Positions 19,233 through 28,504 of a stretch of 64,000 bases of DNA are shown here, piece by piece. Under the pieces are notes generated by a model. It saw only the letters and a list, made by a program, of their open reading frames with translations. It searched no databases and was not told where the DNA came from. Each line of letters opens with the position of its first letter. The first letter of the stretch is position 1. This DNA comes from JADGGM01 sp025449955 (GTDB taxonomy: Bacteria; Gemmatimonadota; Gemmatimonadetes; Gemmatimonadales; Gemmatimonadaceae). The stretch spans positions 1 to 64,000 of the forward strand of contig DATBNO010000109.1 of NCBI GenBank assembly GCA_036554285.1, written 5' to 3'. Both the position numbers and the translations under genes were made by a program.

Positions 19233-21050
19233 TCAGAACCCGGGCGGCGTCTCGTGCACCACGCCTAACGAACGCTCGAGCGCCAGCCCCACGCGGGCCA
19301 TCGTGCCCTCCTCGAACAACTTGCCGATGAGCGTCACGCCGTGCGGCACGCGCCGCGGCGGATTGAATTTGGGCAGCGGATGCGCGGGATCGGGCGCCCA
19401 GTCGCTGCGCGCCTCCGAGACCTGTACGAAGCCCGCGCGCATCGTGAGCGACGGCTGCCCGGTGAAGTTGGTCGTCGTCAGAGTCTCGTCGCGCAGCGCC
19501 GGCACCAGCAGCACGTCGACCTGCGACATGATCCGCTCCATCTCTTGCGCCAGCTTCCGCCGCAGCCGGTCGGTCTGCACGAAATCGACCGCCGAGAGGA
19601 ATCGCGCGCTCCGGAACAAGTTCGGCCACGCGTCCGGCGTCTGCATCTTGAGCATGTCGTCCTGGTGCGACAGCGTCATCTCCTCGAACGCCGCGGCCGC
19701 CTCGGCGAACAACACGACGTTGAGCGAGTCGACGGGCCAATCGGGGAACGTGACCGCGACCGGCGTCATGCCTAACTTGCTAACGGTGTCGAGCACCGCA
19801 CGATCGACGTCGGTGGCCGGCGCCTCCTTCATCCAACCCGGCACGTAGCCGACGCGCAGGCCCTTCACCCCCGCGTTCGCATCGAACTCCAACTTGCTCG
19901 GCACGCTCGCCACGTCGCCGGCGTCGGGACCCGTGATCGCCTGCAGCACGAGCATCGTGTCCTCCACGCTGCGCGTCATCGGCCCGAGCTTGTCCAACGA
20001 CCAACAGAGCGTCATGGCACCGGTGCGCGGCACGCGGCCGTACGTTGGGCGAAGGCCGGTGATGCCGCACCGCAAGCTCGGGCTCACAATGCTGCCCTCG
20101 GTCTCGCTGCCAATCGAGAACCCGACGAGCCCCGCCGCCGTTGCCGCACCCGGCCCGGCGCTCGAACCCGACGCGCCCTCCTCGAGCAGCCACGGATTCA
20201 TCGTCTGCCCGCCGAACCAGATGTCGTTGAGCGCCAGCGCGCCCATGCTGAGCTTCGCGACCAGTACCGCGCCGGCCTGATACAGCCGCGCAACCACCGC
20301 CGAGTCTGCTTGCGGCACGCGATGCTGGAACGGCTCGGCGCCGTAGGTGGTGAGGATGCCGGCGGTGTCGAGCAAGTCCTTCACGCCGAACGGAACGCCA
20401 TGCAGCGGACCGCGGTAGTGTCCCGCGGCAATCTCGGCGTCGGCTTTCTTTGCCTGCGCGAGCGCCTGATCGCGCGTGAGCGTGATCACGCAGCGCAGCT
20501 TGGGATCGAACTGCTGCAATCGGCTCAGATAGATGTTCGTGAGACGCTCGGACGTGATCGCGCGTGACTGAATCCAGTGCGACAGGTGCGACACGGGCGA
20601 GAACGCGATTTGGGCGTCGGTCGACGGCAACGGACCCGGCGCGTCGCTGCTGCGCACGAACCGGTTCTGCGCCGGGCCGGCGGACGCGCCCATCGCCGGA
20701 TTCCAGTGTGTGGCCGGCGCGAGGCTCGGCTCCAGCGCCAGCTTGCGCGGACCGGTGCGCCGTTCGTAGTAGGGCGCCATGGCCTTCGGCCAGTTGTCCG
20801 CCGCCATTTTCCGCTGCGCGTCGGTCATCGTCACCTGGGCGAGCTTCTCCGACTCGACGAACGTGCCGGGCGTGACCGCGGGACCGACAGCCGGCGCACT
20901 GGCAAAGGTGGGCGGCGCGCCCGGCGTGGCCGGCGCGGCCGCCTGTCCGTTTGCGTTAGGCGCAGGCGCGGCGCCATGGTCGCGGCAGGCCACGGCGACG
21001 CCGAGCAAGCCAATGGGCGCGCGAATCAGGAATCGGCGACGCGAATTCAC
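19233..21050 (-). CDS. Exported amidase (amidase-signature family)
   Basis: A 605-residue hydrolase of carboxamide bonds. The N-terminus has a twin-Arg-like stretch (MNSRRRFLIRAPIGLLGVAVAC) and a lipobox-like Cys, then a Pro/Ala linker to about 60. The amidase-signature core begins near 215. The catalytic Lys is in HGVPFGVKDLLDTAG, and the Ser-cisSer pair in EEGASGSSAGPG with the downstream FSIGSETEGSIVSPS. It is longer than GatA-type proteins because of the N-terminal region. The substrate is unknown; no gatB or gatC is nearby, so this is not the tRNA-dependent enzyme. Confidence 0.87.
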   Translation of the reverse strand: MNSRRRFLIRAPIGLLGVAVACRDHGAAPAPNANGQAAAPATPGAPPTFASAPAVGPAVTPGTFVESEKLAQVTMTDAQRKMAADNWPKAMAPYYERRTGPRKLALEPSLAPATHWNPAMGASAGPAQNRFVRSSDAPGPLPSTDAQIAFSPVSHLSHWIQSRAITSERLTNIYLSRLQQFDPKLRCVITLTRDQALAQAKKADAEIAAGHYRGPLHGVPFGVKDLLDTAGILTTYGAEPFQHRVPQADSAVVARLYQAGAVLVAKLSMGALALNDIWFGGQTMNPWLLEEGASGSSAGPGAATAAGLVGFSIGSETEGSIVSPSLRCGITGLRPTYGRVPRTGAMTLCWSLDKLGPMTRSVEDTMLVLQAITGPDAGDVASVPSKLEFDANAGVKGLRVGYVPGWMKEAPATDVDRAVLDTVSKLGMTPVAVTFPDWPVDSLNVVLFAEAAAAFEEMTLSHQDDMLKMQTPDAWPNLFRSARFLSAVDFVQTDRLRRKLAQEMERIMSQVDVLLVPALRDETLTTTNFTGQPSLTMRAGFVQVSEARSDWAPDPAHPLPKFNPPRRVPHGVTLIGKLFEEGTMARVGLALERSLGVVHETPPGF

Positions 21051-21296
21051 GATGGTTCTCCGATGGACGTTCGGTCACGAATCACGACCGGTTGCCGGCG
21101 GGCGAGCCCGCGGCGAGGCCGGGATAGAATGGCCGGAGGCGCGCGCCGGCGCAAGCCGCGTCCCCGCCTAACGGACGCACGCCGCGCCGGCGGCCGGCAC
21201 CGCGGGCTACCCATTGCGTCGCAAGGGGAGAGCACGTAGCATCCGAAGAGGGCAACTGCCCATCTGAATCCCCGCGTCTCGACCACGAGTCCGCCA

Positions 21297-21644
21297 ATGA
21301 CCGACCTCGACATCAACCTCATGCGCGGCACCCTCGACCTGCTGATCCTCAAAGCCCTCACGTGGGGGCCGCGACACGGCTACGCCGTGGCCGAGTGGAT
21401 CGGACAAGCGACCGACGCTACGCTGCTCGTTGGCGAAGGGACGCTGTATCCGGCGCTGCACCGCCTCGAGCGACAGCGGTTCGTGGAGGCCGAGTGGGGC
21501 GTGTCGGAGAACAATCGCAGCGCGAAGTTCTACCGCTTGAGCCCGGCCGGGAAGCGGCGGCTGGCTGTGGGCAGCTCGTCCTGGCACCATTTCGTGGAGC
21601 TCGCCAGCCGCGCACTGCGCGCGACGTCGCCCGAGCCGGCATGA
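21297..21644 (+). CDS. PadR-family transcriptional regulator 2
   Basis: A 115-residue PadR protein with the full winged helix (MRGTLDLLILKALTWGPRHG, GTLYPALHRLERQRF, SENNRSAKFYRLSPAGKRRL). It is clearly paralogous to the regulator at 25054-25377, sharing the stretch KALTWGPRHGYAVA. It is separated from ADOP permease 3 by a Uma2-family gene on the other strand, so it may act on that permease from a distance or be left over from a duplication. Confidence 0.9.
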   Translation: MTDLDINLMRGTLDLLILKALTWGPRHGYAVAEWIGQATDATLLVGEGTLYPALHRLERQRFVEAEWGVSENNRSAKFYRLSPAGKRRLAVGSSSWHHFVELASRALRATSPEPA

Positions 21645-21671
21645 GGCCTAACGCAACGGCCGCCGACGCCG

Positions 21672-22223
21672 TCAGAGCAGCAGGTCGCTCACGGCGCAGG
21701 TGAAGCCCGGCAGCACGTCCTCGCCGTCCAAGGTCGTCGCACCAACCGTAGCGGTGCCGGCGGCGCGATGCACCGCCGCCACGCCGTCCCGCGGATCGAT
21801 GACCCATACGAGCTTCACGCCCGCGGCGAGCCAATCGGCTACCTTTGCGCGCACCTCAGCCGGCCGATCGCCCGACGATAGAATTTCCGCAACGAGATCG
21901 GGAGCGATGCGCGCATAGCCGCGATCCTGCATCGCACCCGCGCGCTCTCGAGCGAGGAAGGCAACGTCGGGCGCCCGCACCGTGTCGGGATTCGACTCGA
22001 TGTGGAAGCCCGTGTCCTGCGCGTACAGCACGCCAAGCCGCCTTCGATAGACGAAGTCGCCGAGGTAGTACGTGAGCCTCGACGCGATCGAGCCGTGTTG
22101 CGCACCTGGTGGCTCGCGCACGACGAGCTGGCCCCGAACGAGCTCAGTGACCTTGTTGGGCCACGACACGTGCACGAGCTCTTCGGCAGTCATGCCGCTC
22201 GAAGATGGACCTGTCCTGGACAT
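21672..22223 (-). CDS. Uma2-family (DUF820) putative nuclease-fold protein
   Basis: A 183-residue protein; ATG 22193 (MTAEELV) is an alternative start. The Uma2 restriction-endonuclease-like fold is visible: ELVRGQLVVREPPGAQHG, DTVRAPDVAFLARER, APDLVAEILSSGDRPAEV and KLVWVIDPRDG. The PDVAF...D.V.E...S...KV pattern supplies the presumed metal site. These genes are often multicopy in Cyanobacteria and Deinococcus, with no established role. It interrupts a padR/permease neighbourhood, which suggests a later insertion. Confidence 0.87.
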   Translation of the reverse strand: MSRTGPSSSGMTAEELVHVSWPNKVTELVRGQLVVREPPGAQHGSIASRLTYYLGDFVYRRRLGVLYAQDTGFHIESNPDTVRAPDVAFLARERAGAMQDRGYARIAPDLVAEILSSGDRPAEVRAKVADWLAAGVKLVWVIDPRDGVAAVHRAAGTATVGATTLDGEDVLPGFTCAVSDLLL

Positions 22224-22362
22224 TGCGCACCATAGCCGAGCCCGCTTGCCGAGTCAAGCCCGGCCACCGGGCGGGCGAGACCGTGTCCGTGCCTAACGCA
22301 TGACTCGCCGTTCGGCGCGATCACCGGTGCCGTTGACACCGACGGCGCGGCGCTGCACTTTC

Positions 22363-22379
22363 CCCGGAACGCTTCCGGG
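22363..22379. promoter_or_regulatory. Inverted repeat in the leader of ADOP permease 3
   Basis: CCCGGAA (22363-22369) and TTCCGGG (22373-22379) flank a 3-base centre, 12 bases before the permease start. It could be an operator for one of the two PadR paralogues or a leader hairpin; support is positional only. Confidence 0.35.
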
Positions 22380-22391
22380 AAGGACGGTCCG

Positions 22392-25052
22392 ATGCCACGC
22401 GATCCCTCGAGCCGCATCGCCGGCGTGCGACGCCTGCTGCACCTCCCATCCGTTCGCCACGACATCGACGACGAGCTCCGCTTCCACGTCGAGTCCCGCG
22501 TCGACGCGCTGCTCGCCCAGGGGCTCGACCGCCGAACCGCCGAACGCACCGCCTGGCGCGAGTTCGGCGACCTCCCGTCCGCCCGCGCCGAGCTCGAGGC
22601 CATCGACCGACGCCGCGCGCGCGGCATCGCCCTCGGCGAATGGATCGAGTCCGTTAGGCAGGACGCGCGCGTCGCGCTGCGCGGCCTGGTGACGCGCCCC
22701 GTGTTTTCGCTCACTGTCGTGTTCACGATCGCCCTCGGCGTCGGTGCCAACGCCGCCATCTTCAGCGTGCTCGACGCGGTGCTGCTGCGCGCCCTGCCCT
22801 ACGCGCATCCCGATCGGCTGGTCCACCTCTGGGAAACCTTCCACTCGAACGTCGCCAACCAATCCGAAGCGTCGTATCCCGACTATCTCGATTGGCGCGC
22901 ACGCAATCGCGTGTTCGCCGACATGGGCGGCTACCGCGGCGCCGCCTACGTACTCGGCTCCCAACAGCCGACGGTCGAGCGAGGGGCCCAGAGCACCGCG
23001 AACTTCTTCGACGTTCTCGGCGTGCATGCCGCCATCGGCCGGACGTTCTTGCCCGGCGAAGACGATGTGGGCGCCCCGCGCGTCGCGCTCTTGAGCGACG
23101 GACTGTGGAGACGAGCGTTCGCGAGCGACCGCTCGGTGATCGGGCGAACGATCACGGTCGACGGGACGTCGGCCACGGTGGTTGGCGTGCTGCCCGCCGG
23201 CTTCACCTTCGCGCCGGTTCGCGACGCCGGCATCTGGATGCCCATCGACGCGAGCGCCGAGTGGCGACGAGAACGCGGGAGTCACTGGTTGAACGTGGTC
23301 GCGCGGCTCGACCCGGGCGCGACGGTTGCGTCCGCGGCGCGCGAGATGTCGTCCGTGATGACGCAAATGGGGCGCGAGTATCCCGGCGACGACGCGGCGC
23401 GTGACGCCCGCATCGCCCCGCTCCGGGACACGCTCGTCGGCTCCGTTAGGCCGCTGATCCTGCTGCTCTACGGCGCCGTGGCCGTGCTGCTGCTCGTCGC
23501 GTGCGTCAATTGCGCCAACCTGATGCTCATCCGCGGCGCCGACCGCCGCCGCGAAATGGCCGTGCGCATTGCGCTCGGCGCCGGCCGTGCGCGGCTTGTT
23601 AGGCAACTGATGACGGAGAGCGCGTTGCTCACGGCCGCCGGCGGCGCCCTGGGACTCGTCGTCGCGCGCCTCGGCCTTGCCGGGCTGCTCGGCTTGATTC
23701 CGCCGGGCGCGGTCACGCCGGTCCTCGCGGCCGCGACCATCAACGGCCCGGTGCTCATCTACAGTATCGGCATTTGCGTCGTGACGGCGATGCTCGTGGG
23801 TCTGGTGCCGGCGCTGCGCGAATCCGGCGCGGGGCCGGCCGACGGGCTCAAGCTCGGAGCGCGCGGGAACTCGCGTGCCGGCGCGCTGCGCGACACGCTG
23901 GTGGTCACGGAAGTGGCGCTGACGGTCGTGCTCGTTTCCGGCGCCGCCCTCTTCGGCCGCAGTCTCGTCAAGCTCATGTCGATCGAGCTCGGCTTCAACG
24001 CCGAGCATCTGACGACGGCGTCGATCGACCTGCCTAACGCAACGTATCCGGACGCCGCCACTCGCGTACACGCGTTCGATCGGATCGTCAGCGCCGTCCG
24101 GGCGTTGCCCGGTGTGGACGGCGCCGGTCTGGTGACGCGGCTGCCGTTGGACTGGGGCACTTCCACCAGCTTCACGATCGTTGGGCAGCCGGCGCCCGCG
24201 CCCGATCAAGAACCGAGCGCCAGTTATCGCACGTCGTCGCCCGGGTACTTCGCCGCGTTGGAAACGCCGTTGGTCGACGGCCGCGACTTCCGCACAGCGG
24301 ACGATACGACCGCGCCGCTCGTCGCCATCGTGAATCGCGCGTTCGGGCGCGCGTACTTCGACGGGGCGACCGCGGTCGGGCAGCGGATTGTCCTCCATGG
24401 CACGGACTCGGTGCGGATCGTCGGCGAGGTCGGCGATGTCCCGATCGGCAACATCGACGACCGCGTCCCGCCAACGCTGTACATGGCATTCGCGCAGGAC
24501 GCCGACAACGCGATGCACATCGCGATTCGGTCGCGCGGCGATGCCGGCGATCTCCCCCGCGACATTGCACGTATCGTCGACCAACAGGCACCGGGCGGAG
24601 CCGTCGTGCAGGCGATGCCAATGGATGAGCTGCTCGCGCAATCATCGTCGGTGTTCATGCGACGCTTTCCGCTGCTCCTCGTCGGCGCGTTCGCTCTCGT
24701 GACGATGGTCCTCGCGATGGTCGGCATTTACGGTATGGTGAGCTACTCGGTGTCGCAGCGCCGTCGAGAGCTGGGAATTCGCCTCGCACTCGGCGCCCAA
24801 CCGCGGTCGCTGGTGTCGCTCGTCGTGCGGCACGGCGGCACGTTGGCCGGCGCCGGCATTCTCATCGGCCTAACGGTGGCGATCGTCCTGGCACGATTCA
24901 TCGCGAGCATGTTGTACGGCGTGAGCCCGAACGACCCCGCTGCCTACGCAGCGGCAGCGATCGTGCTCGCCGTCGTCGCGATCGCCGCCGGCGTTCTGCC
25001 TGCCCGCCGCGCGACCCGCGTGAACCCGGCCACCGTGCTTCGGAGCGATTGA
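22392..25052 (+). CDS. ADOP-type duplicated FtsX/MacB permease 3
   Basis: An 886-residue permease with the complete architecture. The prefix domain occupies about 1-75 (LRFHVESRVDALLAQGLDRRTAE), then the first MacB-core/FtsX unit (FTIALGVGANAAIFSVLDAVLL) and a second unit ending ARRATRVNPATVLRSD. The conserved central CVNCANLMLIRGADRRREMAVRIALGA is intact. A PadR gene follows one base after its stop, so here the order is permease first and regulator second, the reverse of operon 1. ATG 22392 is preceded by GGGAAGGAC and an inverted repeat. Confidence 0.9.
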   Translation: MPRDPSSRIAGVRRLLHLPSVRHDIDDELRFHVESRVDALLAQGLDRRTAERTAWREFGDLPSARAELEAIDRRRARGIALGEWIESVRQDARVALRGLVTRPVFSLTVVFTIALGVGANAAIFSVLDAVLLRALPYAHPDRLVHLWETFHSNVANQSEASYPDYLDWRARNRVFADMGGYRGAAYVLGSQQPTVERGAQSTANFFDVLGVHAAIGRTFLPGEDDVGAPRVALLSDGLWRRAFASDRSVIGRTITVDGTSATVVGVLPAGFTFAPVRDAGIWMPIDASAEWRRERGSHWLNVVARLDPGATVASAAREMSSVMTQMGREYPGDDAARDARIAPLRDTLVGSVRPLILLLYGAVAVLLLVACVNCANLMLIRGADRRREMAVRIALGAGRARLVRQLMTESALLTAAGGALGLVVARLGLAGLLGLIPPGAVTPVLAAATINGPVLIYSIGICVVTAMLVGLVPALRESGAGPADGLKLGARGNSRAGALRDTLVVTEVALTVVLVSGAALFGRSLVKLMSIELGFNAEHLTTASIDLPNATYPDAATRVHAFDRIVSAVRALPGVDGAGLVTRLPLDWGTSTSFTIVGQPAPAPDQEPSASYRTSSPGYFAALETPLVDGRDFRTADDTTAPLVAIVNRAFGRAYFDGATAVGQRIVLHGTDSVRIVGEVGDVPIGNIDDRVPPTLYMAFAQDADNAMHIAIRSRGDAGDLPRDIARIVDQQAPGGAVVQAMPMDELLAQSSSVFMRRFPLLLVGAFALVTMVLAMVGIYGMVSYSVSQRRRELGIRLALGAQPRSLVSLVVRHGGTLAGAGILIGLTVAIVLARFIASMLYGVSPNDPAAYAAAAIVLAVVAIAAGVLPARRATRVNPATVLRSD

Positions 25053-25053
25053 C

Positions 25054-25377
25054 ATGGCCGATTTGGATCTCTTGCAGGGCACGCTGGACACCTTGGTGCT
25101 CAAAGCGCTCACGTGGGGTCCGCGGCACGGCTACGCCGTGGCCCGGTGGCTCAAGGACACGAGCTCGGGCACGATCGAGGTGGAAGACCGCGCGCTTTAC
25201 GTCGCGCTCCACCGTCTCGAGGAGCGCGGGTGGGTCGACTCGCAGTGGGGCCTGTCGGAGAACAACCGCAGGGCCAAGTACTATCAGCTCACGGCGGCGG
25301 GCCGCCGGCAGCTCCGGCAGAAGAGCGCGGACTTCACCACCTATGCCACCGCGATGTTCAAGGTGCTTCGCGCCTAA
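25054..25377 (+). CDS. PadR-family transcriptional regulator 3
   Basis: A 107-residue PadR protein, co-transcribed with ADOP permease 3 (one base between stop and start). The winged helix is intact (LLQGTLDTLVLKALTWGPRHG, RALYVALHRLEERGW, SENNRRAKYYQLTAAGRRQL). The usual G-x-LYPAL turn reads ALYVAL, a small departure from its paralogues. Its TAA stop lies in the dispersed word GCCTAACGCAAC and overlaps the stop of the convergent DinB gene. Confidence 0.92.
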   Translation: MADLDLLQGTLDTLVLKALTWGPRHGYAVARWLKDTSSGTIEVEDRALYVALHRLEERGWVDSQWGLSENNRRAKYYQLTAAGRRQLRQKSADFTTYATAMFKVLRA

Positions 25378-25874
25378 CGCAACGACGCGCGGCGCTCCGC
25401 CACTTGGCGCAGGTGGTGTTTGAGATGGGCCACGTAGTCGCGCATGAAATACTCGAGTGTCGCCGGCTGGTCCGCCGGCACGGCCTGCCACGCGATCTGG
25501 TCGAGGTTGTGGCGGCGGTGCTCGCGCCGCGCGACGTCGGCCGGCACCGTGGTCATCACGCGAGCGACGTGGCGGTTGTATGTGTGCCACAGCGTCACCA
25601 GATCATCCCACGACGCCGACTGGTAGTCCTCCGCCGCCACCCAATCATCCTGTTGGTAGCCCTGAAACACGAGATCGTCCTGCCAGCGTGCGCGGACGAA
25701 GCGTTGGTGGTTGTGCGATGCCGAGTCGATGAGATGGCCGATGATCTCCTTGATCGACCACCTGCCCGGCGCCGGCCTAACGCCCGCCAGATCTTCGGAG
25801 ATCGTGCGGAGGTCGGCGGCCGCGCGGGTTACCGTGTCGCGGAGATCGGTCGCGTACGCTGGTTCGGTGTGCAT
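25374..25874 (-). CDS. DinB/YfiT-like metalloenzyme-fold protein
   Basis: A 166-residue four-helix-bundle protein of the DinB superfamily, many of which are thiol-dependent S-transferases. The three expected metal His positions are suggested by EIIGHLIDSASHNHQR (first), the central WHTYNRHV, and YVAHLKHHLRQV (last). GRWSIKEIIGHL is the typical DinB_2 signature. The thiol cofactor and substrate are unknown. It stands alone between the PadR gene and the pilus terminator. Confidence 0.83.
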   Translation of the reverse strand: MHTEPAYATDLRDTVTRAAADLRTISEDLAGVRPAPGRWSIKEIIGHLIDSASHNHQRFVRARWQDDLVFQGYQQDDWVAAEDYQSASWDDLVTLWHTYNRHVARVMTTVPADVARREHRRHNLDQIAWQAVPADQPATLEYFMRDYVAHLKHHLRQVAERRASLR

Positions 25875-25910
25875 GAGGCAGCCGGATGGAAGGATCGCGC
25901 GTGAAACGCC

Positions 25911-25944
25911 ACGGGGCCCCGCGGACGTGTCCGCGGAGCCCCGT
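25911..25944. terminator. Strong hairpin terminator after the pilus operon
   Basis: The arms 25911-25925 and 25930-25944 form a 15-bp stem with one mismatch and a CGTG loop. It lies 27 bases after the pilC stop and before the DinB start, so it should end the minus-strand pilus transcript. A short TTTC follows on that strand. Confidence 0.75.
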
Positions 25945-25970
25945 GAAATATGCGTGCCTTCTGCTCGGCG

Positions 25971-27161
25971 CTACTGCACGGCGTTGATCATGTCGAAGAT
26001 CGGCAGGTACATGGCGACCACCATGCCGCCGACGATGACGCCCAAGAACACGATCATGATCGGCTCCATCAAGCTCAACAACCCGCTGACGGCCGTGTCG
26101 ACTTCGGTGTCGTAGAAGTCGGCGATCTTGGTGAGCATCTCGTCCAGACCACCGGTTTGTTCGCCGACGGCGATCATCGAGATCACCATGGGCGGGAACA
26201 CGGCGCTTTTTTGCAGCGGCGCGCTGATCGTGTCGCCGCCGGCGATGGACGAACGCGACTCCATGATGGCGTTGTGGATGACCTGATTGCCGGCCGTCTT
26301 GGCCGTGATCTCGAGGCCGTCGAGGATGCTGACGCCCGAGCTGATGAGTGTGCCTAACGTACGGGTGAAGCGTGACACGGCGCTCTTGCGCAGCATGTCG
26401 CCCAGGACCGGCATGTGGAGCATGAAGTTGTCGATCAGGAGGCGGCCGGGTGGCGTTTTGTAATACTGGCGGAGCATGAAGACGCCACCCCAGATGCCGC
26501 CGCCGAGCAGCCACCAATAGTGCTTGAGGAACGACGACAGCCCGATCACGACGCGTGTCGGCAGCGGGAGCGACAGGTTCACGCTGGCGAACATGGTCTG
26601 GAAGACCGGGATCACGAAGATGAGCAACACGACAATGGCAATGAACGCCACGCTCATGATGACGGTCGGATAAATCATGGCGCTCTTCACCTTGCCGACG
26701 AGGGCGTCGTTCTTCTCGAGGAAGGTGGCGAGTCGCAGCAGAATCGTGTCGAGAATACCGCCCGCTTCACCGGCGGCAACCATGTTCACGTACAGATCCG
26801 TGAACGCCTTGGGGTGGCGGCGCAGGGCGTCGGCCACGGTGTGTCCGGACTCGACGTCGTACACCACCTGATGCGTGACGGCCTGCAGCGCCTTGTTCTC
26901 GCTCTGGCGCGACAGAATGTCGAGGGCCTGGACTAACGGAAGGCCGGCGTTGATCATCGTCGCGAACTGCCGGGTGAAGATGACGATGTCGCGCGTCTTG
27001 ATGCGGCCGAGCCGTTTCTTGGCCTTCTCTTCGTCGATCTTGACGACGATCAGTTTTTGCCGGCGCAGCTGCGCGACCACCTCGTCGCGAGTGGCGGCAT
27101 CCATCGTGGCGGTCTTGAGCTCACCGCCGAGCGTACGCGCGGTATAGGCGAATGTGGGCAT
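25971..27161 (-). CDS. pilC: Type IV pilus inner-membrane platform protein
   Basis: A 396-residue polytopic platform on which the pilus motors act. Two T2SSF domains are clear: about 65-190 (FTRQFATMINAGLPLVQALDIL, AGEAGGILDTILLRLATFLE) and about 268-390 (FTRTLGTLISSGVSILDGLEI, VGEQTGGLDEMLTKIADFYD). Membrane helices lie near 165-190, 210-235 and 370-392. It is last in the order comEA-pilB-pilT-pilC, 22 bases after pilT, and is followed by a strong terminator. Confidence 0.95.
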   Translation of the reverse strand: MPTFAYTARTLGGELKTATMDAATRDEVVAQLRRQKLIVVKIDEEKAKKRLGRIKTRDIVIFTRQFATMINAGLPLVQALDILSRQSENKALQAVTHQVVYDVESGHTVADALRRHPKAFTDLYVNMVAAGEAGGILDTILLRLATFLEKNDALVGKVKSAMIYPTVIMSVAFIAIVVLLIFVIPVFQTMFASVNLSLPLPTRVVIGLSSFLKHYWWLLGGGIWGGVFMLRQYYKTPPGRLLIDNFMLHMPVLGDMLRKSAVSRFTRTLGTLISSGVSILDGLEITAKTAGNQVIHNAIMESRSSIAGGDTISAPLQKSAVFPPMVISMIAVGEQTGGLDEMLTKIADFYDTEVDTAVSGLLSLMEPIMIVFLGVIVGGMVVAMYLPIFDMINAVQ

Positions 27162-27183
27162 GGATTAGTCTCTGTCTCGCGGC

Positions 27184-28362
27184 CTAACGCTTGCCCGCTA
27201 TCGATGCGATCTTCATCGCGTCGCGGGAGCTCTTGCCGCTCTTCACCAGGTCGGCGGCATCGGCGGTGAGCGGTTGTTCGCCGATCATGCGCATGAATTC
27301 GTTCGGGTCCGAGGTAACGCGCAGGCACTCGTCCATCTCGACTTCGCGCCCGACGTACAGCTGGTAGAGCGAGTCGTTGAGCGTCTGCATGCCGTACTTT
27401 TTGCCGCCCTGCATGAGGCCGTAGATCTGGTGGACCTTGGCGTCGCGAATGAGCGCGCGAATGGCTGGTGTGACCACGAGGATCTCGACGGCCATCGCCC
27501 GGCCGCGGCCCTTGGCGCGTGGAAGCAGCGTTTGCGTGATGATGCCTTCGAGCGAGAACGCCAGCTGCGCGCGCACCTGTTCTTGCTGGTGCGAGGGGAA
27601 CACGTCGATGACGCGGTTGATGGCTTCCGCCGCGGAATTGGTGTGCAGCGTGGCCAGACACAAGTGACCGGTCTCTGCGATTGTCAGTGCGGCCTGGATG
27701 GTTTCGAGGTCGCGCATTTCGCCGACGAGGATCGTGTCGGGGTCTTCGCGGAGGGCGTACTTGAGCGCGGTGGCGAAGCTCTTGGTGTCGGTGCCGACTT
27801 CGCGCTGGTTGACGATGCAGCTTTGATGGCGGTGGATGAACTCGATCGGGTCTTCCACCGTGATGATGTGGCCTTTGCGTTCGCGGTTGATCTTGTCGAT
27901 CATGGCCGCGAGCGTGGTGCTCTTGCCCGATCCCGTTGGTCCCGTGACGAGGACGAGTCCGCGCGGCTTTTCCGCCATGCGTGCAGTGGCGGCGGGGAGG
28001 CCAAGCTCCTCGAAGGTGCGGACGTTGAAGGGGATTTGGCGGATGACGAGAGAGACGCAGCCGCGCTGCTTGAAGCAGTTGCCTCGGAAGCGCGCGAGGT
28101 TCTGGATGCCGAAGGAGAAGTCGAGCTCGTCTTCGGTCTCGAATCGCTTTTTCTGATTCTCGGTGAGGATCGAATACGCCAATTGCATCGTGTCTTTTGG
28201 GGAGAGCACGATGTCGACGTTGGCATTTTGGATGTCGCCGTCGATGCGCAGTTTCGGTTTGTCGCCCGCCGTGATGTGCAGGTCGGACGCATCGCGCTCG
28301 ATCATCTCTTCGAGGAGCGAGCGGAGGTTGACCGACGAAGGAGCTGGAGCGGGAGACGTCAT
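27184..28362 (-). CDS. pilT: Type IV pilus retraction ATPase
   Basis: A 392-residue hexameric ATPase that depolymerises the pilus, driving twitching and DNA uptake. ATG 28362 (MTSPAPAP) is chosen; an extension to 28419 is possible. The N-terminal PAS-like domain is LLEEMIERDASDLHITAGDKPKLRIDG (about 10-36). Walker A is GPTGSGKST. The Asp box and Walker B region contain DPDTILVGEMRDLET. The PilT-specific AIRALIRDAK motif lies near 320. The C-terminus is about 40 residues longer than in typical PilT and basic. The stop lies in a copy of the dispersed word. Confidence 0.95.
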   Translation of the reverse strand: MTSPAPAPSSVNLRSLLEEMIERDASDLHITAGDKPKLRIDGDIQNANVDIVLSPKDTMQLAYSILTENQKKRFETEDELDFSFGIQNLARFRGNCFKQRGCVSLVIRQIPFNVRTFEELGLPAATARMAEKPRGLVLVTGPTGSGKSTTLAAMIDKINRERKGHIITVEDPIEFIHRHQSCIVNQREVGTDTKSFATALKYALREDPDTILVGEMRDLETIQAALTIAETGHLCLATLHTNSAAEAINRVIDVFPSHQQEQVRAQLAFSLEGIITQTLLPRAKGRGRAMAVEILVVTPAIRALIRDAKVHQIYGLMQGGKKYGMQTLNDSLYQLYVGREVEMDECLRVTSDPNEFMRMIGEQPLTADAADLVKSGKSSRDAMKIASIAGKR

Positions 28363-28504
28363 GGCCTGTATCGGGAGGGAAGTCGGAACGGCGTTACACG
28401 ATAGACTTGCGAGCGGCAACGGTGGTAAAACGGCGCTCGACCTTTCGGACGACCGATCGAATCACCCCGCGCACCGAGGCAGTCACCCTTCTCTCGCTCG
28501 TCGA

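Noticed and set aside
19233..21050. GatA subunit of the Glu/Asp-tRNA amidotransferase
   Set aside because: The protein is exported, too long, and no gatB or gatC lies nearby; a general exported amidase fits better.
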